From PHAA01 sp040217755 (GTDB lineage: Bacteria > Bacillota > Syntrophomonadia > Syntrophomonadales > Syntrophomonadaceae): a stretch of 24,209 nucleotides of DNA. Within the stretch, counting starts at the first letter, position 1; the number at the start of each line of letters is the position of its first letter. Below, one piece after another: positions 7,064-14,931 of this stretch. Made by a program: the position numbers and the translations under genes. The notes under the pieces were generated by a model. That model did no database searches. It was not told the origin of the DNA and was given only the letters and a program-made list of their open reading frames with translations. The stretch spans positions 1 to 24,209 of the forward strand of contig JBEHWJ010000023.1 in NCBI GenBank assembly GCA_040217755.1, given 5' to 3'.

Positions 7064-7939
7064 ATGGCCGAAAGTGACCGTCAAATCAAGATAATTGACC
7101 GCGATAAAAACATAAGGGTGTTCCTGGCTCGTACTACTCATCTGGCCGAGGAGGCGCACCAGCGGCATGAAACCTCCGCAACTGCCACCGCCGCATTGGG
7201 CCGGGTGATGACCGCTGCGGTCATGATGGCCAGTGATTTGAAGGGCGAGGAGGATTCTGTGACCATTAGAGTCAAAGGTGACGGGCCGGCCGGCACCATA
7301 ATTGCCACCGCCGATACATGGGGAGGAGTGCGGGGATTCATCGCCAATCCGACCGCCGACCTCCCCGAAATCGCGCCCGGAAAACTGGCGGTTGGGCAAC
7401 TGGTAGGAAAGCAGGGCTTCTTGGAGGTTGTAAAAGACTTGGGCCTTAAACAGCCTTTTAGCGGGCGCATCGAATTGATAAGCGGGGAAATAGCTGAAGA
7501 TATTGCCCAGTATTTTCTGGCCTCGGAACAGGTACCGGCCCTGGTTGCTTTGGGAGTACTCGTTGCCCCGGATTTGAGTGTCCAGGCCGCCGGGGGACTG
7601 ATAATCCAGGCCATGCCTGATGCGAGCGATGAGGTATTGAAGATTATCGAAGCGAACATCTTCGGTTTGGGGACCATAAGCAACCTTATAGCCACCTATC
7701 CTGAACTGGAAGCGATCGCGCCACTGATAATGGAGGGGATCGACTATGACATCGTAGAGGAAGATGATTTCAAGTTCCATTGCAAATGTAGCCGGGACAA
7801 GCTATTAGGGGTATTGCAGGGCCTATCCCCGGAGGAGCGAAGAGATATCCAGCAGGATGAGAACATAGAAGTGATATGCAATTTTTGCCGGCAGCGTTAT
7901 CTTTATAAGCCAGACGAACTGGATGGTCCAATAAATTAA
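7064..7939 (+). CDS. hslO: Redox-regulated chaperone Hsp33
   Basis: A 291-residue cytoplasmic holdase that is activated when oxidative stress oxidises its zinc-bound cysteines. The N-terminal domain has the conserved AHQRHETSATATAALGR (about residues 26-42) and VRGFIANPT. The redox switch is complete: C240-K-C242 and C272-N-F-C275, a CxC...CxxC set. I place the start at ATG 7064, giving MAESDRQIKIIDRD. The frame is open 49 codons further upstream, but a TATAAT box lies in that part and the usual family length is about 290. A chaperone of this kind suits an anaerobe that meets oxygen. A hairpin follows the stop immediately. Confidence 0.95.
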   Translation: MAESDRQIKIIDRDKNIRVFLARTTHLAEEAHQRHETSATATAALGRVMTAAVMMASDLKGEEDSVTIRVKGDGPAGTIIATADTWGGVRGFIANPTADLPEIAPGKLAVGQLVGKQGFLEVVKDLGLKQPFSGRIELISGEIAEDIAQYFLASEQVPALVALGVLVAPDLSVQAAGGLIIQAMPDASDEVLKIIEANIFGLGTISNLIATYPELEAIAPLIMEGIDYDIVEEDDFKFHCKCSRDKLLGVLQGLSPEERRDIQQDENIEVICNFCRQRYLYKPDELDGPIN

Positions 7940-7962
7940 GCCTTAGACAAATCATCTAAGGC
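7940..7962. terminator. Hairpin between the hslO and rpmB ends, probable bidirectional terminator
   Basis: A perfect 8-bp inverted repeat, GCCTTAGA (7940-7947) and TCTAAGGC (7955-7962), begins right after the hslO stop. On the minus strand it is followed by TTAATTTATT, which suits rpmB termination. On the plus strand the tail is only moderately T-rich. Confidence 0.65.
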
Positions 7963-7989
7963 CTCTCGAGTGAGATTGTTTCTTAATGT

Positions 7990-8178
7990 TTACAGGGCTC
8001 TTTCAACTTTGCCGGAACGCAAACAACGTGTACAAACGTATAGTTTGGTAGGTGTCTTTTCGACCAGTACCTTGACCCGTTGTACGTTAGGTTTGAATTG
8101 ACGGTTGGTCCTTATATGGGAATGGCTATACTTCTTGCCGAAAGTTACGCCTTTTCCGCAGATTTCACATTTTGCCAC
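7990..8178 (-). CDS. rpmB: Ribosomal protein bL28
   Basis: A 62-residue protein starting (V)AKCEICGKGVTFGKKYSHSH, with a second CxxC (YVCTRC) near residues 48-53. This is the zinc-binding C+ form of L28 of the large ribosomal subunit. The start is a GTG at 8178, with AGAGGGGG upstream at a 7-nt spacer on the minus strand. It lies opposite to and upstream of the Asp23/fakA genes, an arrangement common in Firmicutes. The cysteine-containing form implies zinc-dependent folding. Confidence 0.97.
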   Translation of the reverse strand: MAKCEICGKGVTFGKKYSHSHIRTNRQFKPNVQRVKVLVEKTPTKLYVCTRCLRSGKVERAL

Positions 8179-8195
8179 GATTATGCCCCCTCTCT

Positions 8196-8224
8196 ATAAC
8201 AAATGCACTTAAATATTTTAACAA
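8196..8224 (-). promoter_or_regulatory. Possible rpmB promoter
   Basis: On the minus strand TTGTTA (8219-8224) is 17 bp from TGTTAT (8196-8201), both four of six or better against sigma-A consensus. It is close to the ribosome binding site, so the leader would be very short. Pattern only. Confidence 0.3.
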
Positions 8225-8304
8225 ATACGACCACAAAGGGCAAGAAGAAGGAATAAATAAGGTAATATAGAATTATGATTATGTTATGTAGGAGGGATTG
8301 AGGG

Positions 8305-8667
8305 ATGTACAAGATAAAGAGCAACGAATTGGGGGACATAACCGTAACTCGGGAGATGGTCGAGACTCTGGCCGGGTTGGCGACTATGGATTGTTACGGG
8401 CTGGTGGGGATGGTGCCGCAAAATATCCAGACCGGTTTATCCAACATTTTAGGCCTGGAGTCGATCCGCAAAGGGGTTCAGGTCAGTAATACCGACGATG
8501 GATTGGTAATCGATGTATATGTGATTGTCGGCTATGGGACCAAAATACCGGAGGTAGCCTCCAATGTGATGCAGAAGGTGGCCTATGTCCTGGAGAAAAA
8601 TGCCCAGCTGCCAGTTGCTGCCGTCAACGTCAATGTCAGGGGAGTAAAGGTAATCAGCGATAAATAG
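8305..8667 (+). CDS. Asp23/Gls24 family protein (YloU-like)
   Basis: A 120-residue protein of the Asp23/Gls24 family (DUF322), recognised by GDITVTREMVETLAGLATMD, GLVGM, a basic/hydrophobic middle and the C-terminal NVQKVAYVLE-type segment followed by VNVNVRGVKV. The family's biochemical role is poorly defined; members are linked to cell-envelope stress and to membrane-anchored complexes. There is no signal peptide or membrane helix here. The ATG at 8305 has AGGAGGGA upstream. fakA begins 17 bp after its stop, so the two are probably co-transcribed, as is usual for yloU-yloV in Firmicutes. Confidence 0.9.
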   Translation: MYKIKSNELGDITVTREMVETLAGLATMDCYGLVGMVPQNIQTGLSNILGLESIRKGVQVSNTDDGLVIDVYVIVGYGTKIPEVASNVMQKVAYVLEKNAQLPVAAVNVNVRGVKVISDK

Positions 8668-8684
8668 TTGGGAGGATAATCAGT

Positions 8685-10307
8685 TTGAGCTTGGACAGTA
8701 TTACCGGCAACGACCTGGCTAGGAGCGTCAAGGCTGGCTGTATCCGGTTGGAACACAACCGCGATAAAGTCGATCTGCTGAACGTTTTCCCGGTGCCTGA
8801 CGGGGATACCGGTACCAACATGTATCTGACCCTATTGGCGGCGGCCAAAGAGGGGGAAAAAAACAGCCAGCAACCCCTGGGTAAAGTTGCCAAAGCGATT
8901 TCTTTGGGGTCACTTATGGGAGCTCGGGGCAATTCGGGCGTTATCATGTCGCAGATATTCCGCGGTATGGCCAAGGTGCTGGAATCCAAGGCGGAAGCCA
9001 ATGCCACAGACATAGCCCAATCGTTGCGGGCCGGTTCTGAAACTGCCTATAAAGCGGTGATGAAGCCGGTAGAGGGAACCATCCTGACAGTGATCCGGGA
9101 AATCGCGGCCACTTCGGAACGGGAAGCCCACGCCGGCAACGATATTCTGGGTTCATTGCTGGCGGGGGTGGAGGAAGGGCTCCGGGTATTGGACAAGACC
9201 CCTACCATGCTGCCGATCCTCAAGGAAGCAGGGGTGGTGGATGCTGGCGGACGGGGTTTGCTTTATTTCCTGGAGGGATTTATCGACGGTCTGGCTCATG
9301 AAAAAGACATAACCCTGGAAGGATACAAAGGCAAGATGGCCGTGCCTCATATAGAACGGGACGAGGAGTCCCTGGTAAAACTCGATTTTCAATATTGCAC
9401 CGAACTGCTCATCAAAGGCAATGGGTTGGATGAAGGAGATGTAAAGGACCACCTGGCCCCCTTGGGCGATTCGATGCTGGTGGTGGGTGGTGAAAGCCTG
9501 CTCAAGGTCCACATCCATTCAAATCACCCGGGCAAAGTCCTGGAGACCTGTTTGCAGTTCGGTGGCATAAGCGATGTGAAGATCAACAACATGCTGGAAG
9601 AAGTACACGAGCAGCGCAACAAATGGGATGAGGAACATATAAGGCCCCAGCGCCGGATCGGGGTGGTGGCGGTAGCCGCCGGCGACGGGATTAAGAAAAT
9701 GTTGCTGAGCCTGGGGGTCGACGAAGTAGTGGAGGGCGGCCAGACGATGAATCCCAGCACCGAGGATTTGTTGAGGGCTTGCGACCAGGTGGATGCGGCC
9801 CAGGTAATTATTTTGCCCAATAATGCCAATGTAATCATGACGGCTGAACAGGCCAAGCATTTAAGCGATAAAAAACTGGCCATCGTCCCTACCAAATCGG
9901 TGATGCAAGCTATCAACGCCTTGATCGCCTTTAACGATGACGGGGATTTGGAAGGGGTAGCCGAGGCGATGAATAGAGAAACCGCCAGTATATCCTATGG
10001 TGAAGTTACATATGCAGTCAGAGATTCCAAATTCAACGGGATGGAGATAAAGGAAGGCGATTTTATCGGGCTGGTCAATGATGAGATAGCTGCCCAGGGG
10101 ACGTCCGCTGAGGAGGTAGTGCTTGACTTACTGGACATCATGGAGGCCCGGGAGCATGAGCTGTTGACTATCTTCTATGGTTCTGACACCGAGGAAAAAG
10201 AGGCGCTGCACCTGAAGGGAAGAATAATAGGTAAATACCCGGACAATGAGATAGAGATGCATTATGGCGGCCAGCCTCATTACAGTTACCTGCTCTCGGT
10301 CGAGTAA
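8685..10307 (+). CDS. fakA: Fatty acid kinase catalytic subunit FakA (DAK family, YloV)
   Basis: A 540-residue protein. The N-terminal DhaL-type ATP-binding domain (about 1-200) contains PDGDTGTNM at 38-46, with Asp39 and Asp41 as likely Mg-ATP ligands, then SLMGARGNSGVIMSQ and DAGGRGL. A middle domain with LKVHIHSNHPGKVLE and a C-terminal DegV-like half complete the family layout. FakA phosphorylates fatty acids bound to a FakB (DegV) protein, feeding acyl-phosphate to PlsY/PlsX; no fakB is in this window. The start is TTG at 8685, with GGAGG at 8671-8675. Older annotation would call it dihydroxyacetone kinase, but glycerone kinase function is unlikely. In a syntroph this could connect exogenous fatty acid to membrane lipid. 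Confidence 0.92.
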   Translation: MSLDSITGNDLARSVKAGCIRLEHNRDKVDLLNVFPVPDGDTGTNMYLTLLAAAKEGEKNSQQPLGKVAKAISLGSLMGARGNSGVIMSQIFRGMAKVLESKAEANATDIAQSLRAGSETAYKAVMKPVEGTILTVIREIAATSEREAHAGNDILGSLLAGVEEGLRVLDKTPTMLPILKEAGVVDAGGRGLLYFLEGFIDGLAHEKDITLEGYKGKMAVPHIERDEESLVKLDFQYCTELLIKGNGLDEGDVKDHLAPLGDSMLVVGGESLLKVHIHSNHPGKVLETCLQFGGISDVKINNMLEEVHEQRNKWDEEHIRPQRRIGVVAVAAGDGIKKMLLSLGVDEVVEGGQTMNPSTEDLLRACDQVDAAQVIILPNNANVIMTAEQAKHLSDKKLAIVPTKSVMQAINALIAFNDDGDLEGVAEAMNRETASISYGEVTYAVRDSKFNGMEIKEGDFIGLVNDEIAAQGTSAEEVVLDLLDIMEAREHELLTIFYGSDTEEKEALHLKGRIIGKYPDNEIEMHYGGQPHYSYLLSVE

Positions 10308-10338
10308 CCGGCCTTGACTCCTGGTAAACGGTGTTGAT

Positions 10339-12375
10339 ATGAAGATATTGGCCGAAGGCGTACAATTTATAAAAGGGGTCGGACCCCAGCGGGGGCAGCT
10401 GCTCAATAGACTTGATTTGGATACCGTCTTCGATTTAATGTGGAATTTCCCCCGCACCTACCTGGACCGCAGTAAAACCTACCAGATAGAGGCCCTGTCC
10501 GATGGTGAGGTTGTCAGTATCAGGGGACGGATAACTGCAACTGACAGCCACCGTACCAGACGGGGCTTTCACCTCTTTAAGGCCAAGGTCGAGGATGACA
10601 GCGGCGCGGTAGCAGCAATTTGGTTCAACCAGTCGTTTCTATCCCGGCAAATTAAAACCGGGCAGGAAATCTTTCTAACCGGTAAGGTCAAAACTGGTTA
10701 TGGGGGGATGGAAATTTTCCCGACCGAGTATGATGTTATCGACCGGGAGGAAGGCGATCTGCCGGTTATGCCGGTATATCATCTTACCGAGGGTCTAAGC
10801 CAAAAAAGCATGCGCCAGATAATGCTCAATGTCATGGAGAAACACCTGCCCGGGTATCCAGAAATATTGGACCCGGATATGCGCGAACGTTACCAGTTGT
10901 GTGATATCGGATATGCCCTGCAGAATCTCCATTTCCCTGCCTCTCGGGAGGCCTACCTGGCCGCTCGCCGGCGACTGGCTTTTGAAGAATTACTTCTCTT
11001 CAAACTCAACCTGGCACTGGAAAATGAACCGGCCGTCGATGACCGACCCGCGGTGGTACAAATCCCCCGCTGCGACCTGGTCAAACGGGTCAAGCAGAGG
11101 CTGCCCTTTGAATTGACCGCGGCCCAAGAGCGGGTGGTCGGGGAAATATGCGCCGATATGGCCGCCCCTACCACTATGAATAGACTGCTGCAGGGAGATG
11201 TCGGTTCGGGTAAGACCGTGGTGGCTGCCCTGGCCATGGCTCAGGCAGTCGCCGCGGGATATCAGGCCGCCATGATGGTGCCGACGGAGATACTGGCGGA
11301 GCAGCATTTTCGTTCGCTGGAAAGGATATATGCCGGTACGGAAATGATCCTGGCCCGTCTTACGGGGGGAATGACGGCCGCGGAACGACGGGCTGTCCAT
11401 TCGGCTGCGGCCGCCGGCGAAATCGATATTCTGGTAGGGACTCAAGCTCTGATCCAGGATGAGGTAGTTTTTGAAAACCTGGGTCTGGCCATCATCGATG
11501 AGCAGCATCGTTTCGGGGTCCGGCAAAGAGGTAAACTGGGTGATAAAGGCCTGGCCCCCGATATCCTGGTGATGACCGCCACCCCCATCCCCAGGACTCT
11601 CGCCCTGGCCTTATACGGTAATCTCAACGTGTCGGTGCTCGATCAACTCCCCCCGGGTCGTCTGCCGGTTAAAACGGTTTATATTCCCAGGTCTGCCCGG
11701 GACAAAGCCTTTCGCCTGATATACGCCGAGGTCAGCAAGGGAGCTCAAGCCTACGTCGTCTGTCCGCTGATCGAGGAGTCGGAGAAGCAGGACCTGCGGG
11801 CGGCCATCACCATCCACAAGGAATTGCAGGCCGCCTTTCCGGATCTCCAGGTAGGCTTACTGCACGGCCGATTGAAACCTGGCCAAAAAGAAGCGACCAT
11901 GCAATCGTTTAAGCAGGGTTATATCAATATCCTGGTCACCACCACGGTTATCGAGGTGGGGGTGGATGTGCCCAACGCCACCCTGATGTTGGTTGAGCAT
12001 GCTGAGCGGTTTGGGCTTTCCCAGCTGCACCAACTGCGGGGTCGAGTTGGACGGGGACCCCAGCAATCATACTGTGTTCTGGTAGGCGAACCGGCCACCG
12101 AGGAAGCCCGGCAGAGGCTGCACGCTATGGAAAAGACCAGCGATGGATTCGAACTGGCCAACGAGGACTTGAAGATAAGAGGCCCTGGTGATTTCTGGGG
12201 GGTCAAGCAACATGGCCTCAATGAGTTAAAGGTTGCCAACTTGTTGAGAGATCAGCAAATCCTTGCTGATGCTGCCGAGGCAGCGGTCAGTTTGGGGGAC
12301 GGGGTAAAAACAGACGGCCAGCTGGCCCAATATATAAATCTGCGCTTTAAAAAAAGTTCCATCGCCATGAACTGA
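10339..12375 (+). CDS. recG: ATP-dependent DNA helicase RecG
   Basis: A 678-residue superfamily 2 helicase that remodels stalled replication forks and Holliday junctions. The N-terminal wedge/OB domain includes IKGVGPQRGQLLNRL and RGRITAT. The motor has Walker A GDVGSGKT (286-293), the DEQH box (387-390), TATPIPRTLAL, TTTVIEVGVDVPNAT and QLHQLRGRVGRG. The C-terminal ...GDFWGVKQHG... region is also present. The length is normal. The start is ATG at 10339, 31 bp after fakA; the ribosome binding site is weak (only GGTG nearby), suggesting coupling to fakA translation. An intrinsic terminator follows. The order yloU-fakA-recG-rsmD is common in Clostridia; here two spore-protein ORFs and gpr lie between recG and rsmD. 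Confidence 0.98.
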   Translation: MKILAEGVQFIKGVGPQRGQLLNRLDLDTVFDLMWNFPRTYLDRSKTYQIEALSDGEVVSIRGRITATDSHRTRRGFHLFKAKVEDDSGAVAAIWFNQSFLSRQIKTGQEIFLTGKVKTGYGGMEIFPTEYDVIDREEGDLPVMPVYHLTEGLSQKSMRQIMLNVMEKHLPGYPEILDPDMRERYQLCDIGYALQNLHFPASREAYLAARRRLAFEELLLFKLNLALENEPAVDDRPAVVQIPRCDLVKRVKQRLPFELTAAQERVVGEICADMAAPTTMNRLLQGDVGSGKTVVAALAMAQAVAAGYQAAMMVPTEILAEQHFRSLERIYAGTEMILARLTGGMTAAERRAVHSAAAAGEIDILVGTQALIQDEVVFENLGLAIIDEQHRFGVRQRGKLGDKGLAPDILVMTATPIPRTLALALYGNLNVSVLDQLPPGRLPVKTVYIPRSARDKAFRLIYAEVSKGAQAYVVCPLIEESEKQDLRAAITIHKELQAAFPDLQVGLLHGRLKPGQKEATMQSFKQGYINILVTTTVIEVGVDVPNATLMLVEHAERFGLSQLHQLRGRVGRGPQQSYCVLVGEPATEEARQRLHAMEKTSDGFELANEDLKIRGPGDFWGVKQHGLNELKVANLLRDQQILADAAEAAVSLGDGVKTDGQLAQYINLRFKKSSIAMN

Positions 12376-12434
12376 GACAAAAACACCTGGGATACTTATT
12401 CTGCCTGCCTAAAAAAATTAATTATGGTCACCAT

Positions 12435-12466
12435 AATACTGTCACCAATATTGATAGTATTTTTTT
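12435..12466 (+). terminator. Intrinsic terminator of recG
   Basis: A 10-bp stem AATACTGTCA / TGATAGTATT with one wobble and loop CCAATAT is followed by a T-run at 12461-12466. It sits only about 33 bp before the next small ORF. Confidence 0.88.
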
Positions 12467-12499
12467 ATTTGCTCGGACAAAAACCGAGGAGGTGATCAC

Positions 12500-12643
12500 A
12501 TGTCGGAAAGACCGCCTGATAAAGAGATGATCCCCAATCGCGACGATGAAGCAGAGACCATGAAAGACGTCGAGAAACAAAAACTGAAATATGAGGTTAG
12601 TCAGGAAATGGGCATTATAAGTAAGCAAAATTATAAAAAGTGA
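12500..12643 (+). CDS. Small SASP-like protein, 47 residues, apparently lacking the C-terminal half
   Basis: An ORF starting ATG at 12500 with an ideal ribosome binding site (GAGGAGGTG, about 5-6 nt spacer). It encodes an acidic, lysine-rich peptide whose residues 28-40, KLKYEVSQEMGII, match the first conserved segment of alpha/beta small acid-soluble spore proteins, including the E-(M)-G region where GPR cleaves. The second segment (the SxxxGxIGGxMVKxM region of the neighbouring SASP) is missing; the ORF ends at SKQNYKK and no continuation is evident in another frame. It is directly upstream of a full SASP gene and close to gpr. It may be a divergent spore protein, a truncated paralogue, or a decaying gene; the strong ribosome binding site favours expression. 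Confidence 0.65.
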   Translation: MSERPPDKEMIPNRDDEAETMKDVEKQKLKYEVSQEMGIISKQNYKK

Positions 12644-12719
12644 AGAAAAAACTACTAGCATATAAGATTTGGCACGGGAAACAATATGATTAGAAAACAT
12701 AAAAGGAGGTGAATTTCGA

Positions 12720-12926
12720 ATGGCAAGCCGCAGCAACAGACTTTTGGTTCCCGAAGCAAGAGCCGGGATGGATCAGTTTAAAATGGAAGCTGCTTCGGAG
12801 GTAGGGGTTACTTTAAAGCAGGGTTACAACGGGGATCTGACTTCAAGGCAAGCTGGTTCCATCGGCGGCCAGATGGTCAAGAAGATGATCCAATCTTATG
12901 AACAGGGTAAAACCGGTCTGAAATAA
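12720..12926 (+). CDS. Alpha/beta-type small acid-soluble spore protein
   Basis: A 68-residue DNA-binding spore protein: NRLLVPEARAGMDQFKMEAASEVGV followed by TSRQAGSIGGQMVKKMIQSYE. These are the two conserved helices of alpha/beta SASPs, which coat spore DNA, hold it in an A-like form and protect it from UV and heat. The E-(V)-G site in FKMEAASEVGV is the GPR cleavage region. AAAGGAGGTGA precedes the ATG at 12720. A sigma-G type promoter may lie in the 76-bp gap (GCATA at 12658-12662), but its -10 partner is weak. A terminator hairpin follows, and gpr, whose product degrades such proteins at germination, is convergent just downstream. Confidence 0.95.
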   Translation: MASRSNRLLVPEARAGMDQFKMEAASEVGVTLKQGYNGDLTSRQAGSIGGQMVKKMIQSYEQGKTGLK

Positions 12927-12959
12927 TAGCATACAACTAATCTAACCACACTAAAACCG

Positions 12960-12990
12960 AACAGGCGGATGTTATATATCCGCTTGTTTG
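12960..12990 (+). terminator. Terminator of the SASP gene
   Basis: An 11-bp stem AACAGGCGGAT / ATCCGCTTGTT with one wobble and an AT-rich 7-nt loop is followed by a T-rich tail (TTGCATTTT). Confidence 0.75.
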
Positions 12991-13015
12991 CATTTTGGAC
13001 GTTGGTAATGGAATG

Positions 13016-13052
13016 AATAAAAGGGATGAAGGCAAGGCTGCCTTCATCCCTT
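13016..13052 (-). terminator. Terminator of gpr (minus strand)
   Basis: A perfect 14-bp inverted repeat with arms at 13021-13034 and 13039-13052 and loop AGGC. On the minus strand the stem runs straight into TTTATTC. It lies 12 bp beyond the gpr stop. Confidence 0.88.
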
Positions 13053-13064
13053 AGCTCGACATAC

Positions 13065-14024
13065 TTAGGTTGCGTATAATTCGAGTTGTTCCTGAGAAAT
13101 ACCTGGGAACAGAGCGGTAGCAACTCCCATAGCCAAAATTCGAGAAGTGTTTTCGATTATGTCGTCTATTTCCTTGGGGGTAACAGTCAGACTGCCGCCA
13201 AAGAAAGAAAGAATATCCTTTATGGTATCATTAGCCCTGGTTTCAACAAATGAGACTCCGTTGTTTATACAGTATTGGCGGATGGCTTGGTTGGTAATTA
13301 TAGCGGCATTGACGATGGTGGGACAGCCGATGGCTATGACAGGTATACCCAATTCCTGCTGGGTTAGAGCCTGCCGGGTATTGCCTATACCACTTCCAGG
13401 CTGGATGCCGGTGTTGCTCATCTGGATGGTGGTGCCGATGCGCTCCACATTTTGGGCGGCCAGGGAATCTACTATAAACAAAACCGTCGGCTTGACCTTG
13501 TCGACAATGCCCTTGATGACATCGAAGGTCTCCAGGCCGGTGATACCCAATACTCCGGGAGCGATGCCGCAGGTGGGACGCATCCCTTCAACCAGGGCAT
13601 CGGGGGCGTACTCATGATAGTGTCTGGTTATGGGACTATACTCGATGAACTTCGGGCCCAGGGCATCCGGGGTAGCCCGCCAATTCCCCAACCCCACCAA
13701 TAATACTATATCCTGAGGTTTAAGAGAGTCCTTAAGCAAAACCGGTATGGTTTTACCCATGGCTTCGATTATCTCCTGCTTTACGTAAGGATCGTTAATT
13801 TTGAGGGGCGGGGATTCGATAGTCACATAAGTGCCAACCGGACGGCCCATGGTTTGAGCGGCCTGGGGCTCCTTGATATCGATGGTGGTTATCTTGATCT
13901 GCTCAAGTTTTTCTACTTTTTCCTCGACACCTTGGATCTCGCGGTCGGCATCACCGCGAACCAGATCCCTGGCTTCGACTGCCAGGTCCACATTAAGGTT
14001 AAATATTTTGATTAGATCGTTCAC
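13065..14024 (-). CDS. gpr: Germination protease GPR (SASP-specific endopeptidase)
   Basis: A 319-residue aspartic-type protease (family A25) that is made as a zymogen in the forespore, matures there, and degrades alpha/beta SASPs during germination. Recognisable parts are the N-terminal DLAVEARDLV near the propeptide cleavage region, TYVTIESPPLK, LLVGLGNWRATPDALGP, MRPTCGIAPGVLGITGLET, FIVDSLAAQNVERIGTTIQ and NTGIQPGSGIGNTR. AGGAGG maps to 14032-14037 on the minus strand. It leaves 7 nt to the GTG at 14024 but only 1 nt to the ATG at 14030, so GTG is preferred. Two SASP-type ORFs converge on it, so substrate and protease are neighbours. Confidence 0.96.
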   Translation of the reverse strand: MNDLIKIFNLNVDLAVEARDLVRGDADREIQGVEEKVEKLEQIKITTIDIKEPQAAQTMGRPVGTYVTIESPPLKINDPYVKQEIIEAMGKTIPVLLKDSLKPQDIVLLVGLGNWRATPDALGPKFIEYSPITRHYHEYAPDALVEGMRPTCGIAPGVLGITGLETFDVIKGIVDKVKPTVLFIVDSLAAQNVERIGTTIQMSNTGIQPGSGIGNTRQALTQQELGIPVIAIGCPTIVNAAIITNQAIRQYCINNGVSFVETRANDTIKDILSFFGGSLTVTPKEIDDIIENTSRILAMGVATALFPGISQEQLELYAT

Positions 14025-14030
14025 ATTCAT

Positions 14031-14340
14031 ACCTCCTCGCCTCTATTATCATCATTTCCCGGCAAATGTATCCGCATGACGGGGAACAATTCTTGACCTG
14101 GGGTCCCAGTTAAAATGGCGACCGAAGTCGCCATTTTGGGGAGAGGAGAATTTTGTAAAGTTGTTGGGGAGGGTTTGTTTACCGGTTATCTCCGGTATCC
14201 ATATCATTGACCTTTATTTAGAATAATATTCATGATCAGGACATTTTTTATCAAAATATTTTCTGTTAGAATCAAATTTAGCAATTACAAAAAGAAGGTA
14301 ATTGTCTGGTCGAATCGAAACATACAAAGGAGAGCTTTAA
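14031..14340. other. Divergent intergenic region between gpr and rsmD with several hairpins
   Basis: This 310-bp gap contains no ORF I can support. It holds the gpr ribosome binding site, a perfect 11-bp hairpin at 14112-14137, a 6-bp hairpin TACCGG/CCGGTA at 14180-14197, and a 7-bp hairpin CAATTAC/GTAATTG at 14282-14304 close to the rsmD ribosome binding site. The stretch 14200-14290 is AT-rich and the likely site of an rsmD promoter, for example around TTAGAAT near 14264-14270, but no clear -35/-10 pair stands out. Confidence 0.55.
14112..14137 (-). repeat. Perfect 11-bp inverted repeat; UUCG tetraloop if transcribed on the minus strand
   Basis: The arms AAAATGGCGAC (14112-14122) and GTCGCCATTTT (14127-14137) flank CGAA. 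Read on the minus strand the loop is C(TTCG)G, an exceptionally stable RNA tetraloop, and the stem ends in TTTT. It would lie far upstream in any gpr leader transcript or terminate antisense RNA coming from rsmD. Confidence 0.85.
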
Positions 14341-14931
14341 TTGAGGGTAATATCCGGCACTGCCAAGGGTAGGAGACTGAAGGCGCCGCCCGGCCTCAAT
14401 ACCAGGCCGGTAACCGACATGATCAAGGAGGCCCTGTTCAATGTCTGGGGGTCCAGGGTGCTTGATGCCTGCGTCCTGGATCTATTTGCGGGAAGCGGCA
14501 GCGTGGGGATAGAAGCTCTCAGCCGTGGGGCCCGCAAGGTAATATTTGTCGACAACTCCAACGCAGCGGTCAGGGTGATTCGGGAAAATCTGGACCATTG
14601 CCGCTTCCAGTCCGGGTTTGACATCCTTCGCGGAGACGTTTTCCAGGCGCTCAAACGACTTGTAAGCCAAGGTCTCCAATTTGACTTGGTATATATTGAT
14701 CCGCCCTTTACCCGGGAAGATATCTTTGAACCATTGATGGAGGCGGTAAGCCGGGCAGATATCCTGTCGGCTGACGGGATTGCCGTAATCAGGTCGCCCC
14801 GGAAAAAGGCTATGCCGTCATTTCCCTTATTGGTAAAATACAGGCAGGGTGATTACGGAGAGTCGAGTTTGCATTATTACTGCAGGTGTGAGGAGGAGCC
14901 AAACGATGATGGAGATATTTCGCATTCTTGA
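14341..14931 (+). CDS. rsmD: 16S rRNA (guanine(966)-N(2))-methyltransferase RsmD
   Basis: A 196-residue SAM-dependent enzyme that methylates G966 of 16S rRNA during 30S assembly. It starts MRVISGTAKGRRLKAPPG, followed by TRPVTDMIKEALFNVWG. The SAM-binding motif LDLFAGSGSVG is at 46-56 and the catalytic DPPF at 120-123. The start is a TTG at 14341 with AAAGGAGA upstream. The last 26 bp overlap the following coiled-coil gene, implying translational coupling. In many Firmicutes coaD follows directly; here it does not. Confidence 0.95.
   Translation: MRVISGTAKGRRLKAPPGLNTRPVTDMIKEALFNVWGSRVLDACVLDLFAGSGSVGIEALSRGARKVIFVDNSNAAVRVIRENLDHCRFQSGFDILRGDVFQALKRLVSQGLQFDLVYIDPPFTREDIFEPLMEAVSRADILSADGIAVIRSPRKKAMPSFPLLVKYRQGDYGESSLHYYCRCEEEPNDDGDISHS

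Noticed and set aside
14044..14073. Sigma-G-like promoter for gpr (GGATA, 18-bp spacer, GATAATA on the minus strand)
   Set aside because: The transcription start would fall on the ribosome binding site at 14032-14037, leaving almost no leader; kept only as a weak possibility.
14849..14905. Longer start for the coiled-coil protein
   Set aside because: Lies inside the rsmD coding region and precedes the AGGAGG at 14891-14896.
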